Below, piece by piece: positions 11,101 to 20,805 of a DNA stretch of 64,000 nucleotides; within the stretch, counting starts at the first letter, position 1, and each line of letters starts with the position of its first letter. This DNA is from Protopterus annectens (lineage: Eukaryota > Chordata > Ceratodontiformes > Protopteridae). Location of the stretch: contig NC_056743.1 of assembly GCF_019279795.1 (NCBI RefSeq), positions 927,084,328 to 927,148,327 on the forward strand, written 5' to 3'. The notes under the pieces are model-generated. The model ran no database searches. It saw only the letters and a list, made by a program, of their open reading frames with translations, and was not told where the DNA came from. The position numbers were made by a program, and so were the translations under genes.

Positions 11101-11268
11101 ATCAAATAGTTTAGTACTAGGCTATCTGCCCTGGGGCATTTATAAGCCTAGCCCTAGTGATGTGGCTTTCGCCACCCCATGTAGTGGTACTAAAGTGTAC
11201 AGAATAGATTTAGCATACTGTGCCTCTGTCTAGTAGTGACACATTGAAGACCCCCTAACTTAATAAAA

Positions 11269-12767
11269 TTAGTTCACTGTGCCTCTGTCTAGTAGTGACA
11301 CAGGGATGACCCCCGGGGTAAACCTACAATCTCCCATCCACTCGTCAAGATTTCTCTTGAAGAGAGTCAGTGAGGGGCTTTGCCTAACATGAACTGGGAT
11401 TCTGTTCCAGAGTATGGGAAGCCTCTGAGTTATGAATCTGTCCCTCCAGCATGTCCTATTCATATTTGTGCTAAGGTTTAAATCTTTAGCTCTTGTGGTT
11501 CTGATGGATTTGGATTTTTTGAGGTGGAGCATGTCCATCAATTCCTGATTGGACATGGCCTTGTATGTCAGGCACGATCACCAGTGAGCAGGCGGTATGC
11601 TACTGAATAGAGCTGGAGTTTCTTTAGCCTGGCAGCATATGACATATGTTGGAGACCCTTGATCCTCTTGGTGAGGTACTTCTGGGGTCTCTCCAGCTGT
11701 TGCAAGTGCCGGGTGAGGTACATAAAAAATGGGGCATTGTACTCAATCATGGGCCTGATAAGGGAGGAGTATAGGGGTACAATGACCTCCTTTAATCTGG
11801 ATGTGAATCCCTTCATGATAAGGTGGGTAAGGTAGAAAGTCTTTCTAACCACTTTGGCAACGTGGCTGTCAAATGAGAGGTCACTATCGACTTGGGTCCC
11901 CAGGTCTCTGATTACTTTTTCCGTACTCAGTGGGTTACTGTCTATGTGATAATTTGTGGGTACTTTGTTTTTCCCAAAGGGGATGACTATACATTTCTTG
12001 GCATTCAGTTTAAGGTCATGATTCCGGCACCAGTTGTCCGTTTCGGTGAGGCCTTTCTGTAGGATGTATGTGTCAGCTGGTGTATAGACTATGGCACCTA
12101 GTTTGCAGTCATCTGCGAACTTTGTCAGCCACAACCCTCCCATGTTTGCTTTCACATCTGAGAAGTAAATGCCGAACAAGAGGGGTCCCAGGACAGAGCC
12201 CTGTGGGACACCACTTGTGACTGGCTTTGAGTCTGACATGGCTCCCGCAATTTTGACTTTATGGGTTCTGTTCTTTAGCCAGTTTGCAACCCATCTTGTG
12301 ACATATGGATTTACATTTAAGCTGTTGAGCTTGTCTATGATGCCTGAGTGAGGTATTGTGTCGAAGGCTTTAGCCAAGTCCAGGTAGGTTGTATGGACTC
12401 CTTTGCCCTCATCAATGGCTCTAGTGACTATTTCAAAAAAGTCAACCAGGTTCAAAAGGCAGGATCTGCCCTTTACAAAGACGAACTGGGTGGGATCAAG
12501 TGTCTGTAGGTCCCCAATGTCGCTGTTTATGAGTTCCATAATGATTCTTTCCATAGCTTTGCAGACCAGGCTGGTTAAGCTTATGGGGCGGTAGTTCCCA
12601 GAGTCTGTAGAGGTGCCTCCTTTGTGGAGTGGGACCACTGTTGCTGTACGCCAGTGTTCAGGTACATATCCTGTAGTAAGGCTAAGGTTAAATAGCATTT
12701 TTATATGCAGGTTTAGCTCCTCTTGGAGTTCACGTATCACGCAACCGGGGATACCATCAGGTCCCAT
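11269..12767 (-). pseudogene. CR1-B ORF2, reverse transcriptase and C-terminal domain
   Basis: From 12767 to 11568 a 399-residue open frame runs through MGPDGIPGC, TATVVPLHKGG, NYRPISLTSL, YLDLAKAFDTIPHSG, GVPQGSVLGPLLFG and FADD (catalytic, followed by CKLG) to the thumb. One frameshift near 11560 separates the last 95 residues (11269-11556), which contain the WRDRFITQRLPILWN and LDEWMGD blocks of CR1 ORF2. A second frameshift near 12770-12790, in an A/T run, splits it from the endonuclease. Aligned with CR1-A it is collinear, so this is a recent but dead copy. Confidence 0.9.
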
Positions 12768-14067
12768 TGATGCTGTGTTTTTTTGCTTTGCTGAGGGCGG
12801 CTCTCACCTGGACATCTGAGATGGCAGGGAGGTTACATTCAGCTGGGATAAGTATTTCTTCTTTTGGGGGTGAGGGAGGGGAGAAATTTGCACTGAACCT
12901 GTCTGCCAGAATGTTGGCAATATCTGTGGGTTCGGTGAATTTTCTGTCTTTGTGTACCAACTCTGAGCATATCTGAGGGTTTCCGCCCAGGTTTCTAACA
13001 TAACTGAAGAATGCCTTGTGGTTATCTTTAGTGTCCTTGGCGATTTTTCTCTCAAAGTTGGCCTTGGATGTTTTTATGAGAGAACGTAGCTTTCTACTAG
13101 TGCTGATCAGAGATGCCTTCCCTTTATGGAATTTTGCTCTGTCTTGCAGTAGCTTCCTTCTTTTGTTATACAATTTGTTTATGGCTGGGATCCACCAGAC
13201 AGGACGCTTTCCCTTGGTGGAGAGGGTCTTGGTTTTATTTGGGATCGCATGATCCATGCATTCTTGGAGATGTCCGTAGAAAGCATTTGTGAAGGATTCA
13301 GCATTGTGGGATGTGGTTTCCACTGGCCCAGTGGGCTTAAAGGATACCATCTCAGTCTTAAGAAGTGTAAAGTCGGCTTTTGAGAAGTTTTTCACTGTAG
13401 TCTTTTGTGCTGGGGGTGGAGGTGGAATATGTATATCCAGGGTGATTAGTTTGTGGTCAGATCTCATTAGTGAGGGGAATACTTCCGGTGTGGAGCATTT
13501 TGACCCCATGTTTGTGATGATCAGGTCTAGTATATTATCTCCCCTTGTGGGAGAGGTGACTAGCTGTTCCATTGCATTTGAGTTTATGAATTCCGGGAAC
13601 CTTTGGGCTAGGGTGTTAGGGCTAGAATAGTGCACCCAGTCTATGTTAGGGTAGTTGAAGTCTCCCAATATGATGGTATTTGGTGAGACATTCATATCCT
13701 CCAATGTCTTCAGGATGGCTGAATGGGGTTCTTGAGATTGGGAGGGTGGTCTGTAACATGCAACCAATTGTATAGCAGTTTTGCCTACGGTTAGTTGCAC
13801 CTGGATGGTCTCCGATGTTTCATGAGTTGCCACTAACCTGGAGGTGTGGGTGTCCTTGATGAATATAGACACTCCCCCTCCCTTTGTGGTTCGGCCCGGG
13901 TTTTGGGGCCGAAAAGCATGATACGAGGTAAAGCCTGGTAGCACTGGGGTGCTCTCAGGAGCCTTGAACCAGGTTTCAGTTACTGCGCAGACATCGATGT
14001 TCTCCATACTGAGGAGTGCTTCGAGAGCCTGCATCTTGAGATTTAGACTTCTGGCATTGAGCAGCAT
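12757..14067 (-). CDS. CR1-B ORF2, APE-type endonuclease part
   Basis: A 436-residue open frame starting MLLNARSLNLK. It carries the AP-endonuclease-like blocks of CR1 ORF2: VTETWF (catalytic Glu), a GGGVSIFIK block, ACYRPPSQ, GDFNYPNIDW (catalytic Asp/Asn) and RSDHKLI (catalytic Asp-His), then the linker with KRPVWWIPAINKL and KAFFSYVRNLGG leading to the RT. This enzyme nicks target DNA to prime reverse transcription. A frameshift near 12770 ends the frame just before the RT. It starts about 30 bp after the ORF1 remnant. Confidence 0.9.
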   Translation of the reverse strand: MLLNARSLNLKMQALEALLSMENIDVCAVTETWFKAPESTPVLPGFTSYHAFRPQNPGRTTKGGGVSIFIKDTHTSRLVATHETSETIQVQLTVGKTAIQLVACYRPPSQSQEPHSAILKTLEDMNVSPNTIILGDFNYPNIDWVHYSSPNTLAQRFPEFINSNAMEQLVTSPTRGDNILDLIITNMGSKCSTPEVFPSLMRSDHKLITLDIHIPPPPPAQKTTVKNFSKADFTLLKTEMVSFKPTGPVETTSHNAESFTNAFYGHLQECMDHAIPNKTKTLSTKGKRPVWWIPAINKLYNKRRKLLQDRAKFHKGKASLISTSRKLRSLIKTSKANFERKIAKDTKDNHKAFFSYVRNLGGNPQICSELVHKDRKFTEPTDIANILADRFSANFSPPSPPKEEILIPAECNLPAISDVQVRAALSKAKKHSINGT

Positions 14068-14096
14068 TACCCTTAATTTTTTTCCATTTTTGTTTT

Positions 14097-14212
14097 CTAA
14101 GGAGGTGGGTTAGTCTTTTGAGCCTTGCCTAAAAAAGGCACTATGGGGGTGGCAAGAGCCTTAGCCAATATCCGGAAGCCCAGTGGTGACAGGTGCAAGC
14201 TGTGAAAGATCG
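14097..14212 (-). pseudogene. CR1-B ORF1 C-terminal remnant
   Basis: Encodes the last part of the ORF1 esterase domain: HLSPLGFRILAKALA and FLGKAQKTNPPP, matching residues near the C terminus of CR1-A ORF1. The 5' truncation point of this CR1 copy is at about 14212. Confidence 0.85.
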
Positions 14213-14956
14213 ATAAAGAGTGCAGAAAAAAGAATGTTGTTGTTACGGTTTTTATTAATGCACTCAGAAAAGGATAAGAGGGCAGTGGTAGTACTGTGGA
14301 ATGGCCTAAATCCATGTTGACATTTAGAAAGTAAGTTATTTTTGGATTAGGTGGTCTATTAGCTGATTGTGGATGCATTTTTCCATTATTTTTGCAGAGG
14401 AGAAAGTAAGGCTATGTGGCAGTAGTTAGAAAATTCGTTAGAGTTACCAACTTTATGTAGGGGGATAATGTGAGAGATTTTCCAGATAGTTGGGATGGAA
14501 CCTTCAATTATTGTTCTGTTAATCAGGATGGAAATGGGATAGGCTATAGATCTGGCTGCTACTTGCAGATATTCAGTAGGTAGTTGGTCAGCTGAGGGAG
14601 TAGTTGGTTTAAGTTTTTGGTTAAGGGTGAGAATGCGTGATGTTGGGACTGGTTGGGGGTGGGCTAGTACTTGAGATTAGCAAAGTTAAGCCATCAGGTG
14701 CTAGCTGATTGGCAAGAGTTTGAATGGCCTCTGTGAAAAAGGTATTGAAGGCACTAGCAGTGTGCTTGAGATTCTCATGGTCAGTGCCTTGTGGGGTTGG
14801 TGTAATGGAGTAACCTAGGTGAAGAAGTTTGTTAATGCTTCCCAAAACTTTTGTGGTTTATTTTGGTGAGTTTTCTGGAGTTGTAAGCAAAAGCTTCTTT
14901 TATCCGTGAGTATAGCTTTTTTGTGTTATTTCTCAGCTGTCTAAATTTTTGTTGAT
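14213..14956 (-). pseudogene. L2-like copy B ORF2, pre-palm region
   Basis: The L2 frame continues upstream of the nested CR1: SALFIDL next to the junction, then connector blocks and, at 14621-14845, a region (AFNTFFTEAIQTLANQL) that aligns with LLNKYFIDTIQTLIP in copy A. Frames shift several times. It ends at the 5' truncation against DIRS-A near 14956. Confidence 0.75.
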
Positions 14957-15880
14957 CTACAGGGTTTTTCTAGATTTCTGATTTAGATGGGTAATTCTTA
15001 TGGTATCTAGCAACTGATGAGAGCAGAATCTGTCTGCAGTCTTTCATAGCCTTACCTTGCTCTTGTAGAGTTTTGAACAGACTAGCAGTCTGAGAACCTA
15101 ACAATACGTCTTTGTCCAGGGAAGAGTCTAAACGTTTTGATTTGAAATCCTCAGGAATAAGCTGGCTATGAAGCAATGCACATCTGTGAACACACCTAGT
15201 GACTGCTGCCCTAGAAAAAGGCATCCACAGCATAATAATTGCACTTAATACTGAGTCTGGCTATTTGAGTACCTGAGACAGTAGATTCTGTATTTGCTGC
15301 TTTGATTCTGCAGTTGGAGGGTCCAGCGCAACTTTGCTCAAGGACTGCAATACAGAAATCAAAGTTTTGTAGTTCTCTCATCTATACATAGCTTTACTGT
15401 GTTTGTCTGTAGATAGGACATTTGCACTGAATAAGAGCTTAGAGAGCTTACTTGAAACAAGAGACACTGCACAGGGATCTGCCACAGGATTCTTGTGTAA
15501 GTATTTTAGGTCATCAGGCACCTTGTACAACTTGTCTGATCTTTTAGGAGCTGGTGGTTGACAGTCAGGTGCTGAAGATGCAGACTGGAAAGAACAAGAA
15601 CAGGAGGAACTGGAGAAGGGGCAGGAGTACACATCTACAAAAGGGTGTAGTACCTCTTCTGAACGTCAGCAATCTGCATGGAATGCCATTCAAAGTGTTT
15701 CATCATGTTCTGGATAGTTTCCCGAAAGGAAGCTTTCTCAAATGGAGAATCCAGAGATAGGGAATCCTCTTCATCCAAAGAGATTTGTCCAAGAGAGTGT
15801 AGATGAGAATAACAGTTTAGAGAGTGATCTGAATTATAATCCTATTCTTCTTAAGAAGAAGAAGAAGAAGAAGTTGATGT
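14957..15880 (-). pseudogene. DIRS-A gag (decayed)
   Basis: Minus-strand fragments match the gag of DIRS-E and DIRS-C in order: an acidic block SPFEKASFRETIQNMM near 15700-15760, KRSDKLYKVPDDLKYLHKNP and the RVxR-like segment (15378-15632), then SSLDKDVLLGSQTASLFK (14970-15233). In DIRS-E the equivalent blocks are SPPEEFSFGETL, DRYYRVPG and APMDKVNLFGARAQQVL. Gag is thought to coat the RNA intermediate. A run of AAG repeats (15851-15872) lies in the acidic N-terminal part. Several frameshifts. Confidence 0.65.
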
Positions 15881-15918
15881 GAAAGGAGGTTTTCGAGGAG
15901 TAGCCTGTGACTGTTGGG

Positions 15919-16533
15919 GTCTATATTAGATCACTGACCACTTAAAGCGATCGGTGATTAATCGACCCTATGTAAGCGAAAGCTTACAATTTCAAATTGT
16001 CAGAACAGCAAATTTTTTCCTAGGGAAAAAAAATTGCTGTTCCAAAACACATACACACAACACAAGCACACCAAACAAACAGTAATCCACACACATACAC
16101 CTAAAATCTTACACCTAACCCTACACTTAACTATACACACACACCACTAACTATCCACTTACCTTAACCCAAACCCTAACCCTAAGGTCTGCCACTATCA
16201 CACACTCACCTCACCCGCTCCCTAACCCTAACTCACTTAACCCACCCTAAACCTCACGTCCACACAATCGCACACATGCCTAACCCGTGCCCTAACTCTA
16301 ACTCACCTAACCAGCCCTAACCCTCACGTCCACACAATCACACACTTACCTGAACCCGATCTGTAACTTTCCACCACAGTGCTGAAAATACTGAAGCAAC
16401 AGAATCGGACAACCAAATTCTTTCCCTAGGAAAAAATCTGGTTTTCTGTTGCTTCGATATTTTAAGCTTTTGCTGCATAGGGTTCGATATTAGAACATTC
16501 GAAGGTTTGAAACTTCGGTGTTCTAATACAGAC
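15919..16533. mobile_element. Foldback MITE-like element with telomere-like core
   Basis: Inverted ends GTCTATATTAGATCAC and GTCTGTATTAGAACAC (right end reversed) extend, with interruptions, for about 120 bp. Each arm itself contains hairpins: left at 15926-15962, 15971-15988 (TGTAAGC with a GAAA loop) and 16003-16042; right at 16393-16455 and 16486-16527. The middle (16080-16370) is CA/CCCTAA-rich. No coding frame. It interrupts DIRS-A gag. No target duplication could be recognised, so the class is unknown. Confidence 0.7.
16214..16357. repeat. 70-71 bp tandem repeat with CCCTAA blocks
   Basis: Two units beginning CCCG (16214 and 16284), with a third start at 16355, each holding CCTAAC blocks, then CTCACGTCCACACAATC. 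It forms the core of the foldback element. The CCCTAA pieces resemble vertebrate telomeric repeat but are too interrupted to be an interstitial telomere. Confidence 0.75.
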
Positions 16534-16717
16534 TCATTTGTTGTGACCCAAAGGAAGGGGGCTTCAAAGCCAATACAGCTTTACACAATCCCTAAGAGAA
16601 ATATATCCACTCCTTTTCTGTAGCTGCTGAAGGAAAGGTCACATATATAGTCTTTTTTTTTCTTTTTGGCTATGACATCCACCTGGATGAGACAAAGAGG
16701 TTCAGAACCCTGCCTAA

Positions 16718-16910
16718 TAAGAAGTTATGTACCTACCATAACGTTCCATGTTAGTTGTCTTCTTCTCGCCTTCTTTCTTGCTGGATGGGTTCTGAGCCGA
16801 TCCTCGGCTCCGACTCGGCCAATACTAAAGCTGGAGAGCTTATTCCACCGGCTCGAGGCTCCCCTATATTCCACAATGCTAGGTGGTAACTACTCAGATC
16901 TCGTTTGATA
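16718..16910 (+). repeat. DIRS-C left inverted terminal repeat
   Basis: From about 16763 to 16905 it is the inverse of 26338-26470 with roughly 95 percent identity. The outer 45 bp (TAAGAAGTTATGTACC onwards) are unique to this end and reappear, reversed, in the internal complementary region. The repeat contains the imperfect palindrome GAGCCGATCCTCGGCTC. Confidence 0.92.
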
Positions 16911-16967
16911 GCTAAAACCAAGCAGTTCTGGTCTCCATAGTATGGAGAAGAGAGAAAAAGAACCCAC

Positions 16968-16970
<3 letters not shown>

Positions 16971-17018
<48 letters not shown>
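16971..17018. repeat. TA dinucleotide microsatellite
   Basis: An uninterrupted (TA)n tract of about 24 units between the left terminal repeat and the internal complementary region of DIRS-C. Confidence 0.95.
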
Positions 17019-17022
<4 letters not shown>

Positions 17023-17151
17023 TGTATGTAAGCTACCACAAACATAAAAAGGAGAATAGAGGTGGTAGAACATGTGGGAAGGAAACCCCAATGGAAGATC
17101 CCAAAAAATTCCTATCGGTCTGTCCAGGCTAGGGGGAAGGAGGGTGGGACG

Positions 17152-17262
17152 CAAGAAAGCAGGCGAGAAGAAGACAACTAACATGGAACGTTATGGTAGG
17201 TACATAACTTCTTAATGTTAAGTTGTCAATCTCGCCTTCATTCTTGCTGGATGGGACCGCGT
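17152..17262. repeat. DIRS-C internal complementary region
   Basis: 17152-17214 is the reverse complement of the left terminus (16718-16778); 17215-17262 is the reverse complement of the right terminus (26464-26511). The two meet at 17214/17215, reproducing a circle junction. In the DIRS model this region templates completion of the ends and joins them into a circle. Confidence 0.93.
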
Positions 17263-17289
17263 CCCTAGCACCTTACCTCGGGTGGCTTA

Positions 17290-18315
17290 TTGGAACAGAC
17301 TCTTGAGAACAGTGGAACCAAAGTTGGCACGGTTTCTGTAGGCCATATCCAATTTGTAATGTGAGATAAAGGTATGAGGAGAAGCTCATGTGGCTGCTGC
17401 ACAAATGGAATCTATTTGTAGCCTGTCCTGAAAAGCTACAGATGTAGCTAATGCTCTAGTTGAATGAGCTCTAGGTCTTGAAGGCAGTTTTTGATGTCTG
17501 ATTTCATAGACGAAGGAAATTATAGAGGTAATCCATCTTGAAAGGGACACTTTAGTAACTGGAAGGCCTAATTTCCCTTCCGCATAAGACAGGAAGAGCT
17601 GATCAGATTTCCTGAACTGTTTAGTTCTGTCTAAATAATATCGAAGTTGGCGATGAACATCTAGAAAATGTAACTTTTGTTCCGACCTGTTGGAATAATC
17701 AGGGAAGAAGATGGGGAGATCAATCGTCTGGTTTAGGTTTGCCTCAGAGGAAATCTTAGGCAAGAAGGACGGATTAGTCCAGAGGGACACCCTGTCTTTA
17801 TGGAAAACTAAGTAAGTAGGATGACTGCAAAGAGCATGAAGTTCAGATACCCTTCTAGCTGATGTTATGGCTACTAGAAAAAGTGTTTTCCATGAGAGCA
17901 ACTTAAGAGGGCATGAAGCCGCAGGTTCGAAGGGGGGGAGAATCAAGGATGCTAGGACCAAATTCAAGTCCCACTGAGGTGGGGGATCTTTGATTGGGGG
18001 TTTGAGCAAAAAGACACCTCTTAGAAAGGCTTTGCAGAGTTTATGGGACATGATACTGGAGTCTGAGACACCTACATGAAAGTTAGATATAGCAGCTAGT
18101 TGTACTCTAATGGTAGATGAGGAAGAGCCTAAATGAAAGAGCTCTGCCAGGAAGTCTAGGATAGACTGGATAGGTGCAGTGAAGGGGTCTATATTTTTTG
18201 ATGATGCCCAGAAGGAAAAACGCTTTCACTTACTATTGTAAATCCTTCTGGTAGAAGACTTGTGAGAGGCTATCAGGATGTTACGGACCGAATGAGAGAT
18301 TAAGGGAAGCCTGGC
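17290..18315 (-). pseudogene. DIRS-C tyrosine recombinase
   Basis: The integrase-like enzyme of DIRS elements. From 18315: TRRIYNSK, a stop in place of Trp, KRFSFW, FLAELFHLG (core-binding region), then an open 221-residue frame (17386-18051) with PPFEPAA, TSARRVSELHAL (catalytic Arg), DVHRQLRYYLDRTK and HSTRA (HxxR). A TGA replaces the expected Trp after AAT, just upstream of the SHYKLD segment that supplies the catalytic Tyr. So all catalytic residues exist but two Trp-to-TGA changes stop translation. PLE-2 separates this gene from RNase H. Confidence 0.88.
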
Positions 18316-18330
18316 TAGGGTAGGAATCGG

Positions 18331-18696
18331 AAGAACAAAAAAACAAAAATTCGAGGGAACAAGCTGCTAAGCGTAAGGAAAACAGATAATAAAGTAAAAT
18401 CCACAGTCCGGTAAAACTGTTCCAAAGAAGGCAACAAAAGTCCATGCGCTGTAATATTAGAGCTTTTATTAACCACAAGCACTTTCGGAGAGACTCCTAT
18501 CTCTCCTTCCTCAGACAAAAATGAAACAACCAGTTGTAGTATCAAACTTTCTTTAAAAAGGGTGCTGTTAACTAATTAACCAATTAGAAAACAAATTGCC
18601 AATTACCAATTCAACAGCTTGTGAGTTTAAAATCATACAGAACCAGCAGCTAAAATATTAGAAACAAAACAAAACAAAACTTCACTTTAAAAATGC
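18331..18696 (-). repeat. PLE-2 left arm, inverted copy of the 3' end
   Basis: Reverse complement of 21552-21910, almost identical; the main difference is a longer A-run near 18337-18350. It corresponds to the pLTR seen in inverted orientation in many Penelope-like insertions. Confidence 0.93.
18483..18514 (-). ncRNA. Hammerhead-like motif, PLE-2 left arm
   Basis: Inverted copy of the motif at 21734-21765: CTGAGGA, a 7-bp stem and GAAA on the minus strand. See the right-arm entry for the structure. Confidence 0.6.
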
Positions 18697-18744
18697 TCTT
18701 CCCTCATTAGACCTTTTAGAATTGCTAGTTTATTTAACCCACCC

Positions 18745-19567
18745 TTGATAGGAAATTTAAAAACTTTTGAAAAATCCTGTGAACTAGATTTAAGGTTTTT
18801 GGCTGAAAGCTCATTTAACAACAAATATAAACATAGGTTAAACATAACACGTGAGGAACGTGATTTTATCAAATTACTACAGGATTGTAGAATTCGGGTT
18901 ATGAAACCCGACAAGGGTAATGGGCTCATCTTTATGAATCAAGTGGATTATATTAACAAGTTAAGTTCCCACTTAAATGATGGCCCATATGAAAAAACTA
19001 GCACTAATGAGGTTATTACAGCATTTAATAGGGTGAAGGCTACGCTTGAAGATTTATTCTTGGAAGATTTTATAGACATTCACATCCACTCTTTTCTTAA
19101 CATCACAGCACCTAGAATGCCTTCCTTTTTGGACGCCAAAAATTCATAAATCTATCTGTGAACCCCCTTTCAGACCTATAGTAGACGGGAGGGGGTCTAT
19201 GTTGGTGTCTTGTGCCAAATATGTGGATGTTGTCTTAAAACCATACTTAGAAAAAGAAAATCAGATCTGTAAGGATTCGTGGAGCTTTCTAGAAAACATA
19301 AACAAAATACCCTTTGACCCTGACTTAAGCTTCCTAACTGTAGATGTGAAGGAACTTTACACGGTCATTCCACAACAGTTGGGATTGGAGTGGGTAAGGG
19401 ACTTCTTAGAGACAAGGAATGTGGAACAAAACATTGTCTACACAGTTGAAACGTTGCTAGAAATGGTGTTAAAATACAACTTTTTTAGTTTTGACAACGT
19501 TATATATAGGCAAGTTTCTGGCGTAGCAATGGGCTCACCATGCGGGGGTCTTTTGCCAACTGTGTAA
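18745..19567 (+). pseudogene. PLE-2 reverse transcriptase, N-terminal half
   Basis: Two frames joined by a one-base shift in a T-run near 19127. First frame (18745-19149): RIRVMKPDKGNGLIFM, the PDKG block of Penelope RTs. Second frame (19130-19567): WTPKIHKSICEPPFRPIV, LTVDVKELYTVIP (catalytic Asp region) and GVAMGSPCGG. A second one-base shift in the G-run near 19545 leads to the next frame. Otherwise the RT is intact. The N terminus upstream of 18745 is uncertain: the segment from 18697 is open in another frame. Confidence 0.88.
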
Positions 19568-20802
19568 TGGCACAATGGGAAAACACATTATTGTTTAATA
19601 ACCCACTATTTAAAGAACATGTCGCCTGGTACACAAGATACCAGGACGACATGTTTATGCTATGGAAGGGTTCCTCGGATATGGTGGCTCCTTTTATTGA
19701 TGACATTAAGACCATGACCCACTTCTTGGATTTCACATTTGAAGTGAACGAGAGCGAAATTAGCTTTTTAGATATTAATCTGACCAAAGATAGAAAACTG
19801 GCTATGTTTACTAGTAACATCTATAGAAAGCCCACGTATTCTAATGGATTCCTGCACTTTGGTAGTTGCCACCCTATCCATCAAAAAAGAGCTGTGGTTA
19901 AAGGGCAGATGGTTAGGGCGGCGCGGATGATAACCAAAGATGAGGATTTCCATTATGAATGTACCAATTTAACTGCTATGTTTGTTAAGAGGGGGTATCC
20001 CAATTCTCTCATTTTGGAGATTGTATCTGAAGTGAAACACAAAAGGGAATCCGGCTACTTTAGACCCATCCTTAATAGAGCAGGGCCGAACTTGATGACT
20101 AACCAAGATTCTGTGGGGGGCCTGAACAGAAAGGGTGGAGAAGCTGATATAGAAGTCAGATTCTTGTGCACGTTCTCAATTGATCACCATTTTATTAGGG
20201 GAATCCTGCAGAAAAATTGGGCCAACATAAAAGAAGATACAAACTTACAGCAATTGTTGGGTACAACACCCAGTATAGCCTTTAGGAAAGGATTTAACTT
20301 AAAGGCATTGCTAGAAATGAACAAAAATAGTTCATTTAATAAAGTTAAGGGTATGGTTAAATGTGGATTGTGCAACCAGTGTAAATTCATGCAGGAAGGT
20401 AATTGTGTGGTTATCAACAATGTGAAATACAAATTAACAGGTAACTTTACCTGCTCATCTAAGGCAGTGGTGTATGTGGCAAGCTGTAAGCAGTGCCCTG
20501 CTTTCTATATAGGAAAGACTGAGAGGGCACTGCATAAAAGAGTGTATGAGCATTTATATGCTATTTCTAAGAGCGACACTAACAACGCTCTGGCCTTCCA
20601 TGTTATGGACAATAAAGAACATAGTTTCAGATTTATGGTTCTGAAACAAATTAGGACACAAATGTTTTCAGGTCCATGGCAATTGTTGTTAGAAAAGGAA
20701 GAGCTATTATGGCAGCTTAGGACATCTGCACACACACACCCTGGCTTAAATGAAGCAATATCGCTCACTTGTATTTTAAAACTATTAGCTTGTACAAGGT
20801 AA
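19540..20802 (+). CDS. PLE-2 RT C-terminal half with GIY-YIG endonuclease
   Basis: A 420-residue open frame. Residues 2-10 continue the palm (SFANCVMAQWE); YQDD at about 34-37 is the catalytic box; FLDI and RKPTYSN, FHFGSCHP follow. A zinc-like linker (CGLCNQC near residue 275) precedes the GIY-YIG domain at about 310-345: VVYVASCKQCPAFYIGKTER with the KRVYEH helix. The nuclease is thought to make the target nick for primed reverse transcription. No internal stop. It needs the preceding frame, from which it is separated by one base in a G-run. Confidence 0.92.
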   Translation: MRGSFANCVMAQWENTLLFNNPLFKEHVAWYTRYQDDMFMLWKGSSDMVAPFIDDIKTMTHFLDFTFEVNESEISFLDINLTKDRKLAMFTSNIYRKPTYSNGFLHFGSCHPIHQKRAVVKGQMVRAARMITKDEDFHYECTNLTAMFVKRGYPNSLILEIVSEVKHKRESGYFRPILNRAGPNLMTNQDSVGGLNRKGGEADIEVRFLCTFSIDHHFIRGILQKNWANIKEDTNLQQLLGTTPSIAFRKGFNLKALLEMNKNSSFNKVKGMVKCGLCNQCKFMQEGNCVVINNVKYKLTGNFTCSSKAVVYVASCKQCPAFYIGKTERALHKRVYEHLYAISKSDTNNALAFHVMDNKEHSFRFMVLKQIRTQMFSGPWQLLLEKEELLWQLRTSAHTHPGLNEAISLTCILKLLACTR

Positions 20803-20805
20803 CAT

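Larger units (their letters stand above)
11115..14212 (-). mobile_element. CR1-like LINE copy B, 5' truncated
   Basis: Same family as CR1-A (53700-57690): the last part of ORF1 (14097-14212), endonuclease (12757-14067), RT (11568-12767), C-terminal domain (11269-11556) and 3' UTR ending in GGCAGATAGCCTAGTA. It is 5' truncated inside the ORF1 esterase domain and inserted in L2 copy B. A 3' UTR segment (ACTGTGCCTCTGTC...) is duplicated at about 11216-11247 and 11276-11302, which CR1-A lacks. Confidence 0.9.
9675..14956 (-). mobile_element. L2-like LINE copy B, carrying a nested CR1
   Basis: Minus-strand copy of the family at 1-5577. Its 3' end (9675-9790) matches the other copy's tail and UTR, and RT blocks follow in order up to 14956, where it is 5' truncated within the pre-RT region. 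It interrupts DIRS-A between RT and gag. A CR1 copy (11115-14212) interrupts it between the IDL and SK codons of the motif preceding the palm; the flanking frame rejoins exactly. Confidence 0.85.
6995..16717 (-). mobile_element. DIRS-A, decayed and split by later insertions
   Basis: Remnants of one DIRS retrotransposon in minus-strand order: gag (14957-15880), RT/RNase H (7823-9660), tyrosine recombinase (6995-7740). The order and spacing fit a single element split by an L2-like LINE (9675-14956) and a MITE (15919-16533). DIRS-C begins at 16718, so the right-hand end of DIRS-A is either lost or lies beyond 26.5 kb. No terminal repeat of this family was found. Many stops and frameshifts place it among the oldest elements here. 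Confidence 0.7.

Noticed and set aside
16150..16345. Interstitial telomeric repeat
   Set aside because: CCCTAA blocks are broken up by other sequence and belong to a 70-71 bp repeat inside a foldback element, so this is not a run of telomere units.
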